DNA of 64,000 nt, taken from assembly GCA_008727115.1 (NCBI GenBank), contig CP044131.1, positions 2,480,001 through 2,544,000 of the forward strand, read 5' to 3'. The position numbers and the translations under genes are program-made. Below the pieces are notes generated by a model that was not told the origin of the DNA, made no database searches, and saw only the letters and a list, made by a program, of their open reading frames with translations. This document shows, one piece after another, positions 60,716 through 64,000 of this stretch. This stretch comes from Comamonas testosteroni (GTDB lineage Bacteria > Pseudomonadota > Gammaproteobacteria > Burkholderiales > Burkholderiaceae_C). Each line of letters starts with the position of its first letter. The first letter of the stretch is position 1.

Positions 60716-61948
60716 ATGGCCGAAGCCAAGATTATCACTCGCGTATTTACCAGCGTGCAGCAGCTGAGCGCACAAACCTGGAATGCCTTGCTGGCCACCC
60801 AGCCCACCCCTACGCCTTTCATGCGCCATGAATACCTGGCAGCCATGGAGCACAGCGGCAGTGCCACGCCCGATACCGGCTGGATCGCCCGCATCATCAC
60901 CGTCTGGGATGGAGCCGACCTGCTGGCAGCCTGCCCGCTCTACCTCAAGAGTCATTCTTATGGCGAATATGTCTTCGACTGGGCCTGGGCCCGCGCCTAC
61001 CAGCAGCATGGCCTGCCTTACTACCCCAAGGGCATTGTGGCCGTGCCCTTCAGTCCCGTGCCCGGCACGCGCCTGCTGGCGCGCACGCAGGCGCTGCGCA
61101 TTGCGCTGGTGCAGGCCGTGCAGGAATGGGCCGCAGCGCAGCAGCTGTCATCCCTGCACCTGCTGTTTGGTGATAACCACGACCTAGCCGCCTGCACGGC
61201 AGCCGGCTGGATGCAGCGCAGCACGGTGCAGTTCCACTGGCAAAACCGGTGCACGCAAGGCCAGCCCTGGAAAGATTTCGAGGACTTTCTTTCCTCGCTC
61301 AACCAGGAAAAGCGCAAAAAAATCCGCCAGGAGCGGCGCAAGGTGCTTGAAGCCGGAGTGCGCTTCAAGACACTGCGCGGCAGCGAAATCACGGCTGCGG
61401 ATTGGGCCTTCTTCTACCGCTGCTATGAACGCACCTACCTGGAGCATGGCAACCCGCCCTATCTGACGCCGGAGTTCTTCTCCTCCATGGCCAGCACCAT
61501 GCCGCAGAACTGGGTCATGTTCATCGCCATACGCGACGGTCAGCCTATTGCATCAAGTTTGATAGCTGTTACCGCTGATGAATCAATGAACTCAGAATTA
61601 AACAATGTCGAATTCGATACCAATCAAGCGCAATCAGCTATCAATAACAAAGTAGCCTATGGGCGCTACTGGGGAGCGCTGGAGCGCGTGGACAGTCTCC
61701 ACTTTGAAGCCTGCTACTACCAGCCCATTGAGTGGTGCATCGCCAACGGCTTTTCACGCTTCGAAGGTGGTGCCCAAGGCGAGCACAAGATGGCGCGCGC
61801 CCTGCTGCCCATAGAGACACCCAGTGCACACTGGGTCGCCCACCCCGCATTCGCCGACGCCATAGAGCGCTTCTTGCAACGCGAGGGCGAAGGTATGGCG
61901 AGCTATGTCGAAGCACTCCAGTCCCACAGCCCCCTGAAGAAAGCATAG
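60716..61948 (+). CDS. FemAB/GNAT-like protein (DUF482) carrying an in-frame repeat insertion
   Basis: 410 residues from MAEAKIITRVFTSVQQLSAQ. Family blocks: PFMRHEYLAAMEHSGSATPD, KFEDFLSSLNQEKRKKIRQE-like basic helix, FFYRCYERTYLEHGNPPYLT, and ERVDSLHFEACYYQPIEWCI then GFSRFEGGAQGEHKMARALL. Proteins of this group resemble FemX peptidyl transferases; the substrate is unknown. After PIASSLIAV about 28 residues (TADESMNSELNNVEFDTNQA then QSAINNKV) derive from a palindromic repeat, before the conserved YGRYWGALE. The insertion keeps the frame. Confidence 0.88.
   Translation: MAEAKIITRVFTSVQQLSAQTWNALLATQPTPTPFMRHEYLAAMEHSGSATPDTGWIARIITVWDGADLLAACPLYLKSHSYGEYVFDWAWARAYQQHGLPYYPKGIVAVPFSPVPGTRLLARTQALRIALVQAVQEWAAAQQLSSLHLLFGDNHDLAACTAAGWMQRSTVQFHWQNRCTQGQPWKDFEDFLSSLNQEKRKKIRQERRKVLEAGVRFKTLRGSEITAADWAFFYRCYERTYLEHGNPPYLTPEFFSSMASTMPQNWVMFIAIRDGQPIASSLIAVTADESMNSELNNVEFDTNQAQSAINNKVAYGRYWGALERVDSLHFEACYYQPIEWCIANGFSRFEGGAQGEHKMARALLPIETPSAHWVAHPAFADAIERFLQREGEGMASYVEALQSHSPLKKA
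61553..61652. repeat. AGCGCT-type palindromic repeat within a coding gene
   Basis: The ends TTTGATAGCTGTTACCGC and GCGCAATCAGCTATCAAT are inverted repeats and match the family ends seen at 8690, 9550 and 24700. The copy lies inside the FemAB/GNAT-like gene and is translated in frame. Confidence 0.8.
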
Positions 61949-61995
61949 CGGCAAGGCTCTCACTCCCTTGCTTGCAAGACAGCGCTTCAGGCGCA

Positions 61996-62022
61996 CAAAA
62001 AAAGGCCGCTTTGCAGCGGCCT
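61996..62022 (-). terminator. Terminator of the chemotaxis receptor gene
   Basis: On the minus strand GAGGCCGCT, loop GCAA, AGCGGCC, TTTTTTT, 25 bp after the receptor stop codon. Confidence 0.9.
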
Positions 62023-62046
62023 CAAACCTCAGCTCACCAGAGACAT

Positions 62047-63819
62047 TCAGAAAGTTTCCCAGTCATCCTCGTTCACGGTGCTCTTGCGTGTGTTACGAGT
62101 GTTGTGCATGGCAGCGGAGTCTGCGCTGACGCTTCCCATCAGCGACTGAGGAGCCGCCTGCACCGCAGCAGGCCTGGCAATCGATCGACGAGCCGCCGGT
62201 GCCCGCAAGGGCTGGGAAGGCATGGCCACAGAGGCCGGTGCTTGGCTGGCCACTCGGGCAGCCTGATCATGCTGCGCGCTTGCAGGCAACTGGAACACGG
62301 CCACTGCCTGCACCAGATCCTGCGCCTGCTTACGCAGAGCGCCAGCAGCCGCAGCGCTTTCTTCGACCAGCGCCGCATTTTGCTGGGTGGTCTGATCCAT
62401 TTGCGTCACCGCCTCGCCCACCTGGGCCACACCCTGGCTTTGCTCCTGGCTGGCCGCACTGATTTCGGCCATCAAGTCCGTCACGCGGCGAATCGCAGAA
62501 ACGATGTCCGTCATCGTGGCACCGGCCTTGTCCACCAGTTGCGTGCCCTGCTCCACACGCTCGACGCTGGTCGTGATCAGCGCCTTGATTTCCTTGGCCG
62601 CCTCAGCGCTGCGCTGGGCCAGCGTGCGCACCTCGCCTGCCACCACGGCAAAGCCACGGCCCTGCTCACCAGCGCGGGCAGCCTCGACAGCCGCGTTCAG
62701 CGCCAAAATATTGGTCTGGAAGGCAATGGAGTCGATGACCGAGATGATGTCGGCAATCTGGTGGCTGCTGTTGTTGATGCCCTTCATGGTCTCCACCACT
62801 TCGGCCACCACGGCTCCGCCCTGCGCCGCCACTTGCGAGGCATTCACGGCCATCTGATTGGCGGCACGGGCGTTGTCTGCATTCTGGCGCACGGTAGAGC
62901 CCAGCTGCTCCATGGAGGCGGCGGTTTCCTCGAGTGCGCTGGCCTGCTCTTCCGTTCGACTGGAGAGATCTGCATTGCCAGAAGCAATTTGCGAGCTGGC
63001 AGAGGCCACGCCTTCTGCATTCTGGCGCACGGTGCGAACCGTCTGCACCAGACTGCCTTGCATACGCTCCAGAGCATTGAGCAGTTGCCCGGTTTCGTCT
63101 TGACGCTCCACATGGATGACGCCACTCAGATCACCATTGGCCACCCGATCTGCGGCCTGTACGGCCTGCTGCAGCGGGGCACGGATGGAGCGCACCAGCC
63201 ACAGCCCCGCCATTACCGCGATCAGCACGGCAATCACCGCACCTGCCACCAGCAAAGTGATAGCGCGCTTGTAGGCGGCAGCGGCAGCCTGAGTCTCGGC
63301 CTTGGCAGCGTCGCTGTTGTACTTGATCAGCTTTTGCAAAGTGGCTGAAGAGGTGTTGTAGAGCTTGAGCGATTCGGCCCCCAGCAACTCCTTGGCCTTG
63401 TCTTTATCACCGCTGCGGGAAGCTTCGAACAATTGCTTGTTCAGAACCACATAACGATCACGCTCGCTTAAAAACTGTGTGTAGATCTGGCGCTCCTGCT
63501 CGCTGAGGATCAAAGGCTCGTAAATATTTTTTTCTTCGCCCAGGCGATGCTGCAGTTGCTCGAATTGCTTTTCGACATCGGCGATATACGCCGGCTCACT
63601 GTTGTTGACATGGCGCAGCTCCAGCAAGCGCGCACGCACCAAGTCCGTATTCAGGGTGTTGATGACTTCAACGCTGGGCAAAGCCTTTTCCGTAATCACT
63701 TCGGAGCTGCTCTGCATGGCTCGAAACTGCATCAAGGCCATGGCCACCATCGCCAGCAACAGCACGACCAGAACACCAAAGGTGCCAAGAATGCGCGTCG
63801 AAATTTTGATGTTCTTCAT
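62047..63819 (-). CDS. Methyl-accepting chemotaxis protein
   Basis: 590 residues. First membrane helix [20 protein letters not shown], periplasmic four-helix-bundle sensor (about 30-190), second helix [24 protein letters not shown], then the signalling domain with hairpin tip [20 protein letters not shown] then [20 protein letters not shown]. The C-terminus ends EDDWETF, which contains the WETF tether recognised by CheR. The ligand is not known. Bases 63820-64000 upstream show only an AT-rich inverted repeat (AAACAATT, AATTGTTT) and no clear promoter. Confidence 0.95.
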   Translation of the reverse strand: MKNIKISTRILGTFGVLVVLLLAMVAMALMQFRAMQSSSEVITEKALPSVEVINTLNTDLVRARLLELRHVNNSEPAYIADVEKQFEQLQHRLGEEKNIYEPLILSEQERQIYTQFLSERDRYVVLNKQLFEASRSGDKDKAKELLGAESLKLYNTSSATLQKLIKYNSDAAKAETQAAAAAYKRAITLLVAGAVIAVLIAVMAGLWLVRSIRAPLQQAVQAADRVANGDLSGVIHVERQDETGQLLNALERMQGSLVQTVRTVRQNAEGVASASSQIASGNADLSSRTEEQASALEETAASMEQLGSTVRQNADNARAANQMAVNASQVAAQGGAVVAEVVETMKGINNSSHQIADIISVIDSIAFQTNILALNAAVEAARAGEQGRGFAVVAGEVRTLAQRSAEAAKEIKALITTSVERVEQGTQLVDKAGATMTDIVSAIRRVTDLMAEISAASQEQSQGVAQVGEAVTQMDQTTQQNAALVEESAAAAGALRKQAQDLVQAVAVFQLPASAQHDQAARVASQAPASVAMPSQPLRAPAARRSIARPAAVQAAPQSLMGSVSADSAAMHNTRNTRKSTVNEDDWETF

Positions 63820-64000
63820 AGATTGCTCAGCCCTTTTCTATCAGCTTTGCTGCCAACATTTCTTTTCCAGTTCCCGATGAATCACTTTCTTCACCGCGCC
63901 TGAAACTCACTCAACATCCGTCAAAAAAGGAAACACAAAAAAACAATTTGTTTTTAATTGTTTCCAATTTCATTGCCATTGCATACCAGTGCCGACCTAC

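Noticed and set aside
63820-64000. Flagellar sigma (FliA-type) promoter of the chemotaxis receptor
   Set aside because: No stretch fits TAAAG and GCCGATAA at the needed spacing.

Overview
The window looks like a chromosome segment of a Comamonadaceae betaproteobacterium, most likely Comamonas or a close relative. The evidence is high GC, an EarP/EF-P pair with Arg32, the sigma-DUF3619-DUF3106-RDD cluster, Bug-type tricarboxylate-binding proteins, and a dispersed palindromic repeat built around AGCGCT that I associate with this family. No database search was possible, so the genus is an inference.

Positions 1 to about 32,690 are one end of an integrated lambdoid prophage. Its integrase faces the 3' end of a tRNA-Val(TAC) gene (32686-32761), the likely attachment site. 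The other end lies outside the window on the left. On the minus strand, downstream of cro (19469-19690), run a CII-like regulator, two unknown genes, an O-like replication protein carrying four iteron-like repeats, a P-like loader, lambda-type terminase (Nu1/A), gpW, portal, protease/scaffold, D, E, head-tail joining, tail terminator-like, tail tube and a cut-off tape measure gene. Between terminase and gpW sits an accessory cassette: an ISL3 insertion sequence, a Rha antirepressor behind a c4-like antisense RNA, an unknown gene and a HigBA-type toxin-antitoxin pair.

To the right of the cI-like repressor (19769-20479) is a rightward early operon. It starts at a TTGACA/TGTAAT promoter overlapped by repressor-type palindromes, followed at once by a terminator hairpin. 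It then holds many tiny genes, a two-helix membrane protein, a Gln-rich protein with a PRC-barrel protein, three copies of an unrecognised structured RNA-like element (22189-24380, one behind a LexA-box promoter), small membrane peptides, an IS30 element that splits two overlapping genes, a second c4-like RNA with a BRO-type antirepressor, a DUF333 lipoprotein, a lipocalin, an excisionase-like protein and the integrase. The repressor lacks a visible Ala-Gly cleavage site, so induction through the two c4-controlled antirepressors is plausible.

From 32,690 to the end is ordinary chromosome: tRNA-Val, HU, pgsA-uvrC, a CoA-transferase/HMG-CoA lyase/Bug operon with a divergent LysR gene, earP-efp, aat and bpt (N-degron aminoacyl transferases), an IclR regulator, pbpG, two leuA paralogues (one behind a Leu-rich leader peptide and attenuator), pssA, ilvC-ilvH-ilvI, an ECF sigma cluster, rdd, dgkA, a LOG protein, glnB, nadE, a FemAB/GNAT-like protein and a chemotaxis receptor. 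Branched-chain amino acid synthesis is the main pathway represented.
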